64,000 nt of DNA from Kaistia defluvii (GCF_040548815.1 NZ_JBEPSM010000004.1:372001-436000); one strand, 5' to 3'; counted from the stretch's first letter, positions 18,281 to 31,987 are shown. Made by a program: numbers and translations. The notes: generated from the sequence alone by a model not told the origin.

Positions 18281-18593
18281 TCCAGAACGGCGCCCCTCGG
18301 GGCGCCGTTTTTCTTTGCGCGGCGCGCCACGGCCTCGATACCTACGCCAAGGCCGCTTCAGGCCCCGTGCGGACGCCTGGGACTGCCGGCACCGTACAGG
18401 CGGCCCATAGTGCCGGCGAAACGCGGCAGCGCCCCAGGCGCCCGCTCCCCGCCTTCGCACGCTTGGAAGAAGGGGTTGAGCGGGCCTGTGCACAGGCGCC
18501 CCTGTCAGGTGCGACCCCTTCGAGCCATGCTATCGTCGCGCCAACGCAATCCCCGCCCCGTCGCTTCGAGGGGCAAATCCCGAATGGTCCATC
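18281..18593. other. intergenic stretch between ctpA and rppH
   Basis: Beyond the ctpA terminator I see no gene. In many relatives a divergent polysaccharide deacetylase gene stands at this point, but none is present here. The last 60 bases probably hold the rppH promoter. Confidence 0.5.
18286..18313 (+). terminator. ctpA terminator
   Basis: An 11-base stem AACGGCGCCCC/GGGGCGCCGTT with a two-base loop as written (in practice one or two pairs open), followed by TTTC. Confidence 0.85.
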
Positions 18594-19112
18594 ATGTCCG
18601 GCAAGAAACCCGTCGATCCCACCTCGCTGCCCTACCGTCCCTGCGTCGGCACCGTCGTCTTCAACAAGGATGGTCTGGTGTTCATCGGCGAACGCTCGCC
18701 CAATGCCGAGCTGACGCCCGGCGATCCCGTCTGGCAGCTGCCGCAGGGCGGCATCGACAAGGGTGAGGATCCCCTCCCCGCCGCGCGCCGCGAGCTGTTC
18801 GAGGAAACGAGCATCCGGACGGTTTCGCTGCTCGCCGAGGCCGAAGGCTGGTTCGACTACGACCTGCCGCCGGAGCTGGTCGGCATCGCGCTTAAGGGCA
18901 AGTATCGCGGCCAACGACAGAAGTGGTTTGCCTTCCGCTTCGAGGGCGACGAGAGCGAGATCAACGTGCTGGAGCCCGGCGACGGCAGCGCCGAGGCGGA
19001 GTTCATCTCCTGGCGCTGGGAGCCGCTCGAGCACCTGCCGTCGCTGATCGTGCCGTTCAAGCGCAAGGTCTACGAGCAGGTCGTCTCGGCGTTCCGGCAT
19101 CTGGCGCCCTGA
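18594..19112 (+). CDS. rppH: RNA pyrophosphohydrolase (Nudix)
   Basis: A 172-residue protein. The Nudix box is [23 protein letters not shown] (about 49-71), with [21 protein letters not shown] before it and [16 protein letters not shown] after it, typical of RppH/YgdP. It removes pyrophosphate from 5'-triphosphorylated mRNA to start decay. It is a single gene downstream of ctpA, as in relatives. Confidence 0.95.
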   Translation: MSGKKPVDPTSLPYRPCVGTVVFNKDGLVFIGERSPNAELTPGDPVWQLPQGGIDKGEDPLPAARRELFEETSIRTVSLLAEAEGWFDYDLPPELVGIALKGKYRGQRQKWFAFRFEGDESEINVLEPGDGSAEAEFISWRWEPLEHLPSLIVPFKRKVYEQVVSAFRHLAP

Positions 19113-19225
19113 AACCGGCGGGCCGAACGGATATCTGTATGCTTAACAGATGATAAGGCGGACGTTCATTCTGGGTTCAGGCTGGTGCGGCTACAACCGG
19201 GTCACCAACAAAGAGGATGACCCAG

Positions 19226-19561
19226 ATGAAGAAGATTCTTCTCGCCACCATCGCCCTGTCGATGTTCGCCACGCCCGCCGCCTTTGCCCAGCAATACCGC
19301 GGCGACCGGGACCAGGGCCGCGGCCATGGCGGCTACGAGCAGCAGCATCGCCAGCCGCAGATGAAGAAGCACGACTACCGCAAGCGGTGGTCGAAGGGTC
19401 AGCGCGTGCCGTCCCAGGCGCGTGGCAACCGGGTCGACTACAAGCGCCATCACCTCAAGGCCCCGCCGCGCGGCTACCAGTGGGTCGAGAATGACGGCCA
19501 GTACCTGATGATCGGCATTGCCAGCGGCCTGATCGCGGCGATCGCCAACCCCGGCCGGTAA
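19226..19561 (+). CDS. RcnB family periplasmic protein
   Basis: A 111-residue protein. The signal peptide is MKKILLATIALSMFATPAAFA, then a His/Gln/Arg/Gly-rich segment, then the RcnB-like core KAPPRGYQWVENDGQYLMIGIASGLIAAI. The namesake affects nickel/cobalt handling in E. coli, but many alphaproteobacterial paralogues have no proven role. I take the ATG at 19226, with GAGG nine bases upstream. The ATG at 19217 directly abuts the ribosome binding site. Confidence 0.8.
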   Translation: MKKILLATIALSMFATPAAFAQQYRGDRDQGRGHGGYEQQHRQPQMKKHDYRKRWSKGQRVPSQARGNRVDYKRHHLKAPPRGYQWVENDGQYLMIGIASGLIAAIANPGR

Positions 19562-19620
19562 GGCCTCGATTCCGGCGGCGGCCTCCAGGCCGTCGCCTCG
19601 CTCGGGCAGCCCCGAACAGC

Positions 19621-19663
19621 AAAAAGCCCGCCATCGACCGGAAGGTCCATGGCGGGCTTTTCT
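19621..19663. terminator. bidirectional terminator between the RcnB-like gene and atpC
   Basis: AAAAGCCCGCCAT pairs with ATGGCGGGCTTTT around a 14-base loop. Because A and T runs flank both sides, it can stop both the rightward RcnB-like transcript and the leftward ATP synthase operon. Confidence 0.85.
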
Positions 19664-19696
19664 GTATCTCGATTTCGCGGCAGGAGCCGCGAAAGA

Positions 19697-20101
19697 TCAG
19701 TGTCCGAGGGCTTCGCGGATATCCTGAAGCTGCTGCAGCTTGGTCTGCGCCACCGTGCGTTGGGCGTCGTCGCGGGCATCCGCGACGTCTTCCTCGGCAT
19801 TGCGGATCTCGAGCGCGAACGCTTCGGGATCAAGGCTTTCCAGCGGAATCGCCTGCTCGGCGAGGATGGTCAGGCCGGCCCCGTTCACGTCGGCGAAGCC
19901 GCCGCGCACGAAGAACTTCTGAACACCGCCGCCAACCTGGGTGACGACAACGCAGCCCGGCTTGATGGTCGCCATGAAGGGAGCATGGTCCTTAAGGACC
20001 GTGAACTCGCCATCAGTGCCCGGGACCACGACCGACACGACCGACTCCGAAAGCAGGAGCCGCTCGGGTGAGACGAGTTCGAACGGGAACGGTTCTGCCA
20101 T
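19697..20101 (-). CDS. atpC: ATP synthase epsilon subunit
   Basis: A 134-residue protein. The N-terminal beta sandwich (FELVSPERLLLSESVVSVVVPGTDGEFTVLKDHAPFM) and a helical C-terminus match F1 epsilon, which couples and restrains rotation. It is the last gene of atpHAGDC, 26 bases after atpD. Confidence 0.97.
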   Translation of the reverse strand: MAEPFPFELVSPERLLLSESVVSVVVPGTDGEFTVLKDHAPFMATIKPGCVVVTQVGGGVQKFFVRGGFADVNGAGLTILAEQAIPLESLDPEAFALEIRNAEEDVADARDDAQRTVAQTKLQQLQDIREALGH

Positions 20102-20127
20102 GTTGGGCTCTTTCTCTCGTCAGACGA

Positions 20128-22471
<2,344 letters not shown>

Positions 22472-22534
22472 GAGCGTCCCTGTCGGTCGGACTGAGATCC
22501 GGGTCGCACAAGGCGACCCGGTTCAGACCTGGAT

Positions 22535-24624
<2,090 letters not shown>

Positions 24625-24837
24625 CTGATCCTCGCTCTGTGACGCGCCCCCACTTCCGGGTTGGTCCGGATGCTGCACGCAACGCCTTGAACGTATTGAA
24701 GATTTTTTCGACGGATGGAAGCCGTCAAAAACGGCATTCCCCGAAGCCGCGCGTTCGTTAGCACAGCATCCGGCGACTCGCAACAAGGCCCGTCCCCGGA
24801 ATCGACGAGAAAGGCCGGCAAGCGCCCTCCGCGCCGG

Positions 24838-27012
24838 TCAAAGGAAGCTCTGCGGATCGATATCGACCTGGACCCGGAGGCTGCCGCGCACGGGTGGCGC
24901 CTCAGCCAGCCACTGGCGCAGGAAGGCCTGCAGGTCGACGGATCGGGGCGCCTGCACGAGAAGGCGGAAGCGGTGGCGCCCCCGCAGCACCGCCAGCGGC
25001 GCCTCGGAGGGCCCGAGCACCATGACAGGCCCGCTCTCCGGCGCGCTCCGGCGCAGCGCCATCGCATAGCCATAGGATGTGGCGCGATCGGCCGCCGAAA
25101 TGATGATCCCGGCCAGCCGTCCGAAGGGCGGCAGCACGGCGATTCGCCGCGCCTCGATTTCGCGGGCATAGAACGCCTCGCGGTCGCCCGATGCGATCGC
25201 GGCGATCACCGGGTGCTCCGGCGCATAGGTCTGCAGCAGCGCGCGGCTCTCGCCGCCGGCGCGACCGGCGCGGCCCGTCACCTGCGCCAGCAGCTGGAAC
25301 GTCCGCTCCGCCGCCCTGGGGTCGCCATGGGCAAGCCCGAGGTCGGCGTCGACGACGCCGACCAGAGCCAGCAGCGGAAAATTGTGGCCCTTGGCGACGA
25401 GCTGCGTGCCGATGATGATGTCGGCGGCGCCCCGGCGGATCGCGTCGAACTCCTCGCGCATCTTTTTCACCCCACCGAGCAGGTCGCTCGACAGCACGAT
25501 TCGCCGCGCATCGGGGAAGCGCGTGGCCACCTCCTCCGCCACCCGCTCGACGCCCGGTCCGCAGGCGACGAGGCTGTCCTCGGCGTCGCAGACCGGACAC
25601 TGGTCGGGCCGGCGCTCGTGATGGCCACAATGGTGGCAGACGAGCTGGCCGCGAAAGCGGTGATCGACCAGCCAGGTCGAGCAGTTGGGACACTGGAAGC
25701 GATGGCCGCAGCTGCGGCAGAGCGTCAGCGGGGCATAGCCGCGCCGGTTGAGGAACAGCAGCGCCTGGCCCTTGTTGGCGATCGTCTCCTCGATCGCCTG
25801 GATCAGCGACGGCGCCAGGAAATGGCCGCGCTCCGGCGGGTCGATGCGGAGGTCGATCGGCTTAATTTCCGGCAGTTTCGCGGCCGCATAGCGGGCCGAG
25901 AGCACGAGGCGCCGATAGCGGCCCTGATCGGCATTGACCCGGCTTTCGATCGAGGGCGTCGCCGAGGCGAGCACGACCGGGAAGCCGCCTATATGCCCAC
26001 GCACCACCGCCATGTCGCGGGCGTTGTAGATGACGCCCTCTTCCTGCTTGTAGGCGGTATCGTGCTCCTCATCGACTACGACGAGGCCGAGCTTCTGGAA
26101 CGGCAGGAACAACGCCGAGCGTGCGCCGACGACGGCCTGCACCGCGCCCGTGGCCACGCCGCGCCAGACCCGTTCGCGCATCCGGGGCGGCATTTCGGAA
26201 TGCCACTCGGCCGGCCGATGGCCGAATCGCCGGGCGAAGCGGTCGAGGAAATCGACGGTCAGGGCAATTTCCGGCAGCAGCACCAGCGCCTGCTTGCCCA
26301 GGCGCAGCGTTTCGGCCAGCGCCTCGAAATAGACCTCCGTCTTGCCCGAGCCGGTGATGCCGTCGATCAGCGTGACCGAAAACGCCCCCTCGTCGACGCT
26401 GGCGCGCAGCAGCTTCGCCGCGTCGTCCTGGCCGGGATCGAAGGTCGGCCGGGCAAAATCGGGTTCCGGCGGCAGGGTCAGGGGCGGCGGCGGCAGCATC
26501 ACCGCTTCGAGCACGCCCTGCTCGACCAAGCCATTGACGACGCTCGAGGAAACGGCGGCAAAGCCGGCAACCGCGGTCTTGGGCATCGGCTCGCCGCCGG
26601 CGAGCGCGTCGAGGACGCGCTGGCGCGCCGCCGTCATCCGGTCGGGCTCTCTGCCGGCCAGGCGCAGCGCGGCGACCGCGCGCTCCGGCTCCAGCGCATC
26701 GGGCGCGCGCAGCACCATCCGAAGCACCATGCCGCGCTGGCTCAGCGTGTAGTTCGCGACCCAGTCGACAAACCGGCGCAGCGTCTCGTCGAGCGGCGGC
26801 GAATCATAGTGATGCAGGATCGCGCGCAGCCGGTTGTGGCCGACCGAGGGGTCGACGGGATCGTCCCAGACCGCGCCGATCATCTCGCGCGGGCCAAGCG
26901 GCACGCGCACGATATCGCCCGGCGACAGCTCCATACCGGCCGGCACTTTGTAGGTGTAGGGTCCATCCACCGCCAGTGGCAGCAGGACGGACACGGTGCG
27001 GCCCAATTCCAA
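24838..27012 (-). CDS. priA: primosomal protein N' (replication restart helicase)
   Basis: A 724-residue protein. The N-terminal 3'-DNA binding domain (VSVLLPLAVDGPYTYKVP) is followed by helicase motifs ITGSGKTEVYF (Walker A) and VVDEEHD (Walker B), then a zinc domain with four CxxC pairs (CRSCGHRFQCPNC, CHHCGH, CPVC), and helicase motifs V and VI (LVGVVDADLGLA, LLAQVTGRAGR). It reloads DnaB at stalled forks. The gene is complete and lies upstream of the atp operon on the same strand, with a 213-base gap. Confidence 0.97.
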   Translation of the reverse strand: MELGRTVSVLLPLAVDGPYTYKVPAGMELSPGDIVRVPLGPREMIGAVWDDPVDPSVGHNRLRAILHHYDSPPLDETLRRFVDWVANYTLSQRGMVLRMVLRAPDALEPERAVAALRLAGREPDRMTAARQRVLDALAGGEPMPKTAVAGFAAVSSSVVNGLVEQGVLEAVMLPPPPLTLPPEPDFARPTFDPGQDDAAKLLRASVDEGAFSVTLIDGITGSGKTEVYFEALAETLRLGKQALVLLPEIALTVDFLDRFARRFGHRPAEWHSEMPPRMRERVWRGVATGAVQAVVGARSALFLPFQKLGLVVVDEEHDTAYKQEEGVIYNARDMAVVRGHIGGFPVVLASATPSIESRVNADQGRYRRLVLSARYAAAKLPEIKPIDLRIDPPERGHFLAPSLIQAIEETIANKGQALLFLNRRGYAPLTLCRSCGHRFQCPNCSTWLVDHRFRGQLVCHHCGHHERRPDQCPVCDAEDSLVACGPGVERVAEEVATRFPDARRIVLSSDLLGGVKKMREEFDAIRRGAADIIIGTQLVAKGHNFPLLALVGVVDADLGLAHGDPRAAERTFQLLAQVTGRAGRAGGESRALLQTYAPEHPVIAAIASGDREAFYAREIEARRIAVLPPFGRLAGIIISAADRATSYGYAMALRRSAPESGPVMVLGPSEAPLAVLRGRHRFRLLVQAPRSVDLQAFLRQWLAEAPPVRGSLRVQVDIDPQSFL

Positions 27013-27096
27013 TCCGAAATCCCCGGAGCGACGAAGCAGTCGACGTTGCCGCCTTCATGCCCCAGATAATAGCCTTCCCTCAATCAGGCGAGCACC

Positions 27097-27393
27097 ATGA
27101 TCCTCGAACATGCCCTTCTTACGGTGAAGCCAGGCCAAGCCAGCGCCTTCGAGGACGCCATGAGCAAGGCAGCGCCGCTAATCGCCGCCAGCCCCGGCTT
27201 CCTGGGCCTGGAGGTGCGGCCGTCGATCGAGGCGCCCGGCACCTACCTCCTGCTGGTCCGCTGGGAAAGCCTGACCGATCACGATCCCGGTTTCCGCAGT
27301 TCCGATCGCTACCAGCACTGGAAGGCGCTGCTGCACGACTTCTACGATCCGTTTCCGACCGTGACCCATTTCTCCGAGCCGCTGCTGCTTTAG
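27097..27393 (+). CDS. antibiotic biosynthesis monooxygenase (ABM) domain protein
   Basis: A 98-residue single-domain protein with the dimeric alpha-beta barrel pattern: ILEHALLTVKPGQASAFEDAMSKAAPLIAASPGFLGLEV, YLLLVRWESLTDH, and FRSSDRYQHWKALLHDFYDPFPTVTHF. Such proteins are small cofactor-free oxygenases or heme-handling enzymes, and the substrate cannot be told. It is divergent from priA with an 84-base gap. Confidence 0.85.
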   Translation: MILEHALLTVKPGQASAFEDAMSKAAPLIAASPGFLGLEVRPSIEAPGTYLLLVRWESLTDHDPGFRSSDRYQHWKALLHDFYDPFPTVTHFSEPLLL

Positions 27394-27702
27394 GCGAGGC
27401 GGGAGGTGCCCCCCAAAAGGGCCCTCGCCCAACCCTCCCCCCAAAGAGAGGACCTCCAGACAAATGTGGTCCGACTCCCGACTTCCAACATCCTGAGGAG
27501 GCTTGCGCAGCAAGCCGTCTCGAAGGACGCACCACCTGAGGGCAAATCTCGGTACCGACACCGCTCTGCGTGCTTCGAGACGGCCCTCCGGGCCTCCTCA
27601 GCATGTTGAGGATTGTATTGCGCGTCTCCCTATGAGAGGCGCCGTGTTCGCCGCAATGCGCCTCTTAACCCGGCATAAACCCTCTTCGCAGGTAATGGAG
27701 CC
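27394..27702. other. intergenic stretch with an inverted repeat
   Basis: No gene is seen in these 309 bases. The middle is occupied by the large inverted repeat listed separately. The final 100 bases before xerC are likely its promoter region. Confidence 0.5.
27493..27601. repeat. dispersed inverted repeat of REP type
   Basis: CTGAGGAGGC (27493-27502) and GCCGTCTCGAAG (27514-27525) recur in inverted order as CTTCGAGACGGC (27573-27584) and GCCTCCTCAG (27592-27601). Palindromes built on CTGAGGAG/CTTCGAGACGG are, in my recollection, a repeated intergenic family in Hyphomicrobiales. Confidence 0.7.
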
Positions 27703-28662
27703 ATGTCCGCACCGCCCCTCGTCATCGCCGCCCGCGACACGCTCGAGCAGATCGAAGCGTGGGGCGAGCACCTGCGCGGCGAACGGCGCCTGTCGCCAAA
27801 AACGCTCGAAGCCTATTCGCGCGATCTCGACCAGTTTCTCTCGTTCCTGACCAGCCATATCGGCAATCCGCCGACGCTCGCCGATTTCGCCGCCATCCGC
27901 ACGGCCGACCTGCGCGGTTTCATGGCGACGCGGCGCTCGTCCGGTGCCGGAGCGCGAACCCTGGCGCGCGGCCTGGCCGGCATCCGCTCGTTCATCGGCT
28001 TCCTGGAGCGCGAGGGACATGCCAATGGCGCCGCCTTCCGCGCGATGCGTGCACCGCGCCAGCCCAAGACCCTGCCCCGGCCTCTCGCCGCCGCCTCGGC
28101 CTTGCGCGTCGTCGAGATGGACGAACAGCTCGACGAGGAGCCATGGGTGGCGGCCCGCAATGCCGCCGTGCTGGCGCTCTGCTACGGCTCGGGGCTGCGT
28201 ATCTCGGAGGCGCTCGGCATTCGTCGCGCCGACGCACCGCTCGATCCCGCCGCGACGCTACGGGTCACCGGCAAGGGCGGCAAGATCCGTCTGGTGCCGG
28301 TGCTGCCGGTCGTGGCCGAAGCGGTCGCGGAATATCTCCGCCTGGCGCCGTCTCAGTCGAAGCCCGATGGACCGCTGTTCCTCGGCGTCCGGGGCGGGCC
28401 GCTCAAGGCGCGCATCATCCAGCTTGCCATGGCAAAGCTTCGCGGCGCGCTCGGCCTCGCCGAAAGCGCCACGCCGCATGCGCTGCGGCACTCCTTCGCG
28501 ACGCATCTGCTCGCCAATGGCGGCGATCTCCGCGCCATCCAGGAACTGCTGGGCCACGCCAGCCTGTCGACGACGCAGGTCTATACCGCGATCGACACGG
28601 AGCGCCTCCTCGACGTGTTCGAGAAGGCGCATCCGCGCGCCGGCAACAACAGGCCGGCCTGA
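27703..28662 (+). CDS. xerC: tyrosine recombinase XerC
   Basis: A 319-residue protein. The SAM-like N-terminal domain is about 12-115 (LRGERRLSPKTLEAYSRDLDQFLSFL). The catalytic domain has Arg in GSGLRISEALG, HALRHSFATHLLANGG (HxxR), GHASLSTTQVYT with the second His and the nucleophile Tyr. It resolves chromosome dimers at dif together with XerD. The core position beside priA and the atp operon argues for the housekeeping enzyme and not an element integrase. Confidence 0.92.
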   Translation: MSAPPLVIAARDTLEQIEAWGEHLRGERRLSPKTLEAYSRDLDQFLSFLTSHIGNPPTLADFAAIRTADLRGFMATRRSSGAGARTLARGLAGIRSFIGFLEREGHANGAAFRAMRAPRQPKTLPRPLAAASALRVVEMDEQLDEEPWVAARNAAVLALCYGSGLRISEALGIRRADAPLDPAATLRVTGKGGKIRLVPVLPVVAEAVAEYLRLAPSQSKPDGPLFLGVRGGPLKARIIQLAMAKLRGALGLAESATPHALRHSFATHLLANGGDLRAIQELLGHASLSTTQVYTAIDTERLLDVFEKAHPRAGNNRPA

Positions 28663-28680
28663 GCCGCGAGACGAAAGCAA

Positions 28681-28807
28681 GACCCTCACCCCACCCTCTC
28701 CCGCAGACGGGAGAGGGCTTTCTGGCGGGCGAACTTAATCGACTGTGAGTCTCAACAAGCTCGACCGCCCCTCGCCCGCCTGCGGGAGAGGGATGGGGTG
28801 AGGGTCT
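28681..28807. repeat. inverted pair of REP palindromes
   Basis: CCCTCACCCCACCCTCTCCC in one orientation and GGGAGAGGGATGGGGTGAGG in the other frame a spacer. Each half can itself fold (CTCTCCCGCAGACGGGAGAG). It lies between the convergent ends of xerC and the methyltransferase gene. The same design recurs at 33.5 and 54.0 kb. Confidence 0.8.
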
Positions 28808-28815
28808 TCTGGCGG

Positions 28816-29610
28816 CTACACCGCGACGAGTTCGAACACCGCCTGGTCGATCGTGAACGAGCCGTCGGGCTCGATCGCGAAATGCTGGCGCACCGGCTCC
28901 GACATCGCCGCCTGCAAAGCGCGAATCGCCGCGACCTGAACCTGCGGCGTCCGCATCCGCCCAACCCAGGCGTCGAAATTGAGCGGCAGGCGGCGGCGCG
29001 TCACACCGACGACGGCAAAGCCCGCCCGCGCCGCGATCTCCGTCCATTCGGCCACAGAATAATTGCGCACATGCGAGGGATCGCGCAGCATTTCGAAGGT
29101 CTGCAGGAAGGTGTCGCTGACCGGCACTTCCGGCGCGATGACGTCCGAGATCACCGCCGTGCCGCCGCTTTTCACAACGCGACGCGCCTCGCGAATGCCC
29201 TGGCGGACATTCTGCCAGTGATGGGCCGAATAGCGCGACAGCACCACATCGAATTCGCCGTCAGCGAAGGGCAGCTTTTCCGCCGCGCCCTGCCGGATAG
29301 TCAGGTTGCGGAAGCCGCGCTTGGCCGTCTCGGCCGCGACGGCCTCCAGCATGCCGGCCGACAGGTCATAGGCCACCACCGAGGCGACGACCGGCGCGAC
29401 GCCATAGGCCACATGGCCGCCGCCGCAGCCGAGGTCGATGGCGCGGGCGTCCGGCGTGCGGGCCGCGATCTCGACCATCTGCTGGAGGTCGGCGCCCTGG
29501 GCGTGGACGATGCTGGAGACATAGGCCGAAGCCTGGGAGCCGAACTGCTGCACGACCAGGCCGTCATGGCTCTGTCGCGGGGCGGCGGCGTCTTGGGTCG
29601 ATTGGGTCAT
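28816..29610 (-). CDS. class I SAM-dependent methyltransferase
   Basis: A 264-residue protein. Motif I is AIDLGCGGGHVAYG, motif II VVAYDLSAGMLEAV, motif III RQGAAEKLPFADGEFDVVLSRYSAHHW, a UbiE/methyltransferase-11 pattern. A small-molecule acceptor is likely but not identifiable. It is divergent from the XRE regulator, with a palindrome in between, so control by that regulator is plausible. Confidence 0.85.
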   Translation of the reverse strand: MTQSTQDAAAPRQSHDGLVVQQFGSQASAYVSSIVHAQGADLQQMVEIAARTPDARAIDLGCGGGHVAYGVAPVVASVVAYDLSAGMLEAVAAETAKRGFRNLTIRQGAAEKLPFADGEFDVVLSRYSAHHWQNVRQGIREARRVVKSGGTAVISDVIAPEVPVSDTFLQTFEMLRDPSHVRNYSVAEWTEIAARAGFAVVGVTRRRLPLNFDAWVGRMRTPQVQVAAIRALQAAMSEPVRQHFAIEPDGSFTIDQAVFELVAV

Positions 29611-29690
29611 GGCTGGTTTTCCGCGCGGTCGATCTTGTCGGTGGTGATCATCGGCCGTCGCCGCAGGATTTGCCAGCCGGCGGAAACCCG

Positions 29691-29715
29691 TACCAGATCC
29701 TGTTTTATCCTGGTA
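29691..29715. promoter_or_regulatory. putative operator between the methyltransferase and XRE genes
   Basis: TACCAG (29691-29696) and CTGGTA (29710-29715) form an inverted repeat spaced by 13 bases, followed at once by TATAAG-like sequence on the plus strand. A dimeric XRE protein could bind here and repress both genes. Confidence 0.4.
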
Positions 29716-29726
29716 TAAGCGGTGAC

Positions 29727-30548
29727 ATGATCCCGGAAACCGATACCGTCCGACGCCGCGAGCTCGGCGAATTCATCCGCGCCCAGCGCGAGCGGCTGCA
29801 GCCAGCCATGTTCGGCCTCGATCCGGGCACGCGGCGACGCACGCCGGGGCTGCGCCGCGAGGAGCTGGGGCAGCTCTCCGGCGTCAGCTCGACATGGCTG
29901 AGCTGGATCGAACAGGGCCGGGAGATCTCGGTCTCGGCGACGGCACTGGGGCGCCTGGCGCGGGTGATGCGGCTGACGCCGGCCGAGCGCGCCTATCTGT
30001 TCGATCTGGGCGGCCGGCGCGACCCGCAGGCGGGCGAAGACAACAGCGCCGATGCCCTGCCGCCGGGCCTCGCCGACACCCTGCTGGCGCTGCCAACGCC
30101 GGCCTATGTGCTCGACCGGTCCTGGACGGCGATCGCCTGGAACGCCGCGGCGGCGCATCTCTTTGTCGGCTGGCTCGACGGCAAGCCGCCCGCCGCCGGT
30201 GTTTCATGTGAAATGAACCTGCTGCGCTACCTGTTCACCTCCCCGGCAGCCCGCAGTCTGATCGAGGACTGGGACAGCCGGGCACGACGCATCGCGGCGG
30301 AATTCCGCGCCGATTACAGCCGGCATCTGGAAGCCCCGGAAATGCGAGCCCTCGTCGAGGAGCTGACGCGAGCGAGCCCGTTCTTCGCGGAAGCCTGGGA
30401 GGCGCATGCGGTGGTCGACCGCGAGGGCGGCCTGCGCACCTTCACCCATCCGCAGGACGGCTTCCTGCGCTACGAGCAGATCACTTTCCTGCTGGCGCGC
30501 CATCCCGACATCAAGCTGGTGATGCTGGCGCCTTCAGGCGCGGGGTAA
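29727..30548 (+). CDS. XRE family regulator with MmyB-like ligand-binding domain
   Basis: A 273-residue protein. The helix-turn-helix is at about 8-75 (ELGEFIRAQRERLQP, TPGLRREELGQLSGVSSTWLSWIEQGR). The C-terminal domain, about 100-265, is a PAS-like fold of the MmyB type (PTPAYVLDRSWTAIAWNAAAAHLF, NLLRYLFTSPAARSLIEDWD, FTHPQDGFLRYEQITFLLARHPDIKLVML). Relatives often regulate an adjacent divergent oxidoreductase or methyltransferase. The ATG at 29727 is chosen because the longer frame runs through the operator region. Confidence 0.88.
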   Translation: MIPETDTVRRRELGEFIRAQRERLQPAMFGLDPGTRRRTPGLRREELGQLSGVSSTWLSWIEQGREISVSATALGRLARVMRLTPAERAYLFDLGGRRDPQAGEDNSADALPPGLADTLLALPTPAYVLDRSWTAIAWNAAAAHLFVGWLDGKPPAAGVSCEMNLLRYLFTSPAARSLIEDWDSRARRIAAEFRADYSRHLEAPEMRALVEELTRASPFFAEAWEAHAVVDREGGLRTFTHPQDGFLRYEQITFLLARHPDIKLVMLAPSGAG

Positions 30549-30594
30549 AATGCCCGTCGACGACCGCCCCTCGCCGGAAATCTCCAACACGCGC

Positions 30595-30694
30595 CGTCAT
30601 CCCCGCGAAGGCGGGGACCCATGCAGCCGCGCTGCCGGGAGGTTGGCTCGATACGTCTCCAGCTGTATGGATCCTCGCCTTCGCGAGGATGACG
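30595..30694. repeat. inverted pair of GTCATCC-type REP palindromes
   Basis: GTCATCCCCGCGAAGGCGGGG at the left and TCGCCTTCGCGAGGATGAC at the right are inverted versions of a widespread proteobacterial REP hairpin. The pair lies between the convergent ends of the XRE gene and the yegD-like gene. Confidence 0.8.
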
Positions 30695-30724
30695 CCGGAG
30701 ACGGTGCGGCGCGGACACAAAAAA

Positions 30725-31987
30725 TCAGGCGGCGACGACGCCGTAGCGGGTTGCCGCCTCGATGGTGAGGCCGGTGCCGACCGAACCGAAGGTGTCGCCG
30801 TCGACGACGCGCGCCTGGGGCACGGTGCCGAGGATCGCGGCGTGCACATGCGCCAGCCGCGTCGAGCCACCGGTCAGGAACACGGCGTCGATCGCGTCGG
30901 CGCCGAGGCCGGCATCGCGCAGGCAATCCTGGATCCGCGCCGCGATCCTGTCGGCGAGGCCGCGCGTCTTGTCGACCAGCACGGCCCGATCGACCGTCAT
31001 GGCGAGGCCGCGCTCGATCCAGTCGAGCAGCACCTGCACCTGCGGCTCGTCGGACAGCGCGATCTTGGCCGCCTCGACGTCGATAGCGAGGCGGTGGCCG
31101 CCATGTTCCTCGACGACATGGATCAGCCGTTCGATCAATTCAGGGTGCTGCGCCTCGCGGCGCACCTCATGCAATTGCTGCATGACGCCGCGCTCATAGA
31201 GGCGGTTGATCGAGGACCAGGTGGCAAGGTCGTGATAGTAACCGCCGGGAACCGGCAGGCCGGCCCGCTTCATGCCCGTGCCGAAGCCCAGCAGCGGCAT
31301 CGCCGTGCCGATCGAGAAATAGTGGTCGAAATTCGTGCCGCCGATGCGGATGCCGTCATTGGCCAGGATGTCGTCCATCCGGTCGGCCTTGTGCCGGCGC
31401 TCCGGACCGAGGCGCACGATCGAAAAATCCGAGGTGCCGCCGCCAATATCGGCGATCAGCGCCACTTCCTCGTGATTGACCTGCCGCTCGTAGTCGAGCG
31501 CGGCGGCGATCGGTTCGTACTGGAAGGAGATGTGCTTGAAGCCGACTTCCTTGGCGATCGCCTCCAGCGCTTCCTCGGCCTTGCGGTCGCCATCGGGGTC
31601 GCTGTCGACGAAGTGCACAGGCCGGCCATGCACGACCGCATCGATCGCCGCGCCGGAGACTTCCTCGGCCCGCCTCTTCACGACGCCGACATATTGCGAA
31701 ATCACGTCGCGGAACGAGACGCGGCCGCGACCGATGGCCGTCGATTCATGGATCAGCGAACTGCCGAGCACGGATTTCAGGCTGCGCATCAGGCGGCCAT
31801 TGGTGCCGTCGACATAGGCGCGAATGGCGGCGCGCCCAACGGCCGGCGGCGCGCCGTTCGGCGTGTAGAAGATCGCGCTGGGAATGGTGACGCTCGATCC
31901 TTCGAGCGCGACCAGGGCCGGGCCGTCGGCGGTGGAAACCCCGAGCGTCGTGTTGGACGTGCCAAAGTCGAGGCCGCAGGCTACCAT
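30725..31987 (-). CDS. yegD: Hsp70-family protein YegD
   Basis: A 420-residue protein with an actin/Hsp70 ATPase fold only: phosphate 1 CGLDFGTSNTTLGV, phosphate 2 IADIGGGTSDFSIV, adenosine loop VFLTGGSTRLAHVHA. The substrate-binding domain of DnaK is absent, which is normal for YegD. The role is uncertain; a chaperone-like ATPase is assumed. It is complete and monocistronic. Confidence 0.88.
   Translation of the reverse strand: MVACGLDFGTSNTTLGVSTADGPALVALEGSSVTIPSAIFYTPNGAPPAVGRAAIRAYVDGTNGRLMRSLKSVLGSSLIHESTAIGRGRVSFRDVISQYVGVVKRRAEEVSGAAIDAVVHGRPVHFVDSDPDGDRKAEEALEAIAKEVGFKHISFQYEPIAAALDYERQVNHEEVALIADIGGGTSDFSIVRLGPERRHKADRMDDILANDGIRIGGTNFDHYFSIGTAMPLLGFGTGMKRAGLPVPGGYYHDLATWSSINRLYERGVMQQLHEVRREAQHPELIERLIHVVEEHGGHRLAIDVEAAKIALSDEPQVQVLLDWIERGLAMTVDRAVLVDKTRGLADRIAARIQDCLRDAGLGADAIDAVFLTGGSTRLAHVHAAILGTVPQARVVDGDTFGSVGTGLTIEAATRYGVVAA

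Noticed and set aside
27703..28662. The tyrosine recombinase as the integrase of the island at tRNA-Ser
   Set aside because: It lies over 20 kb away in core genes next to priA and the atp operon, and its sequence fits XerC.
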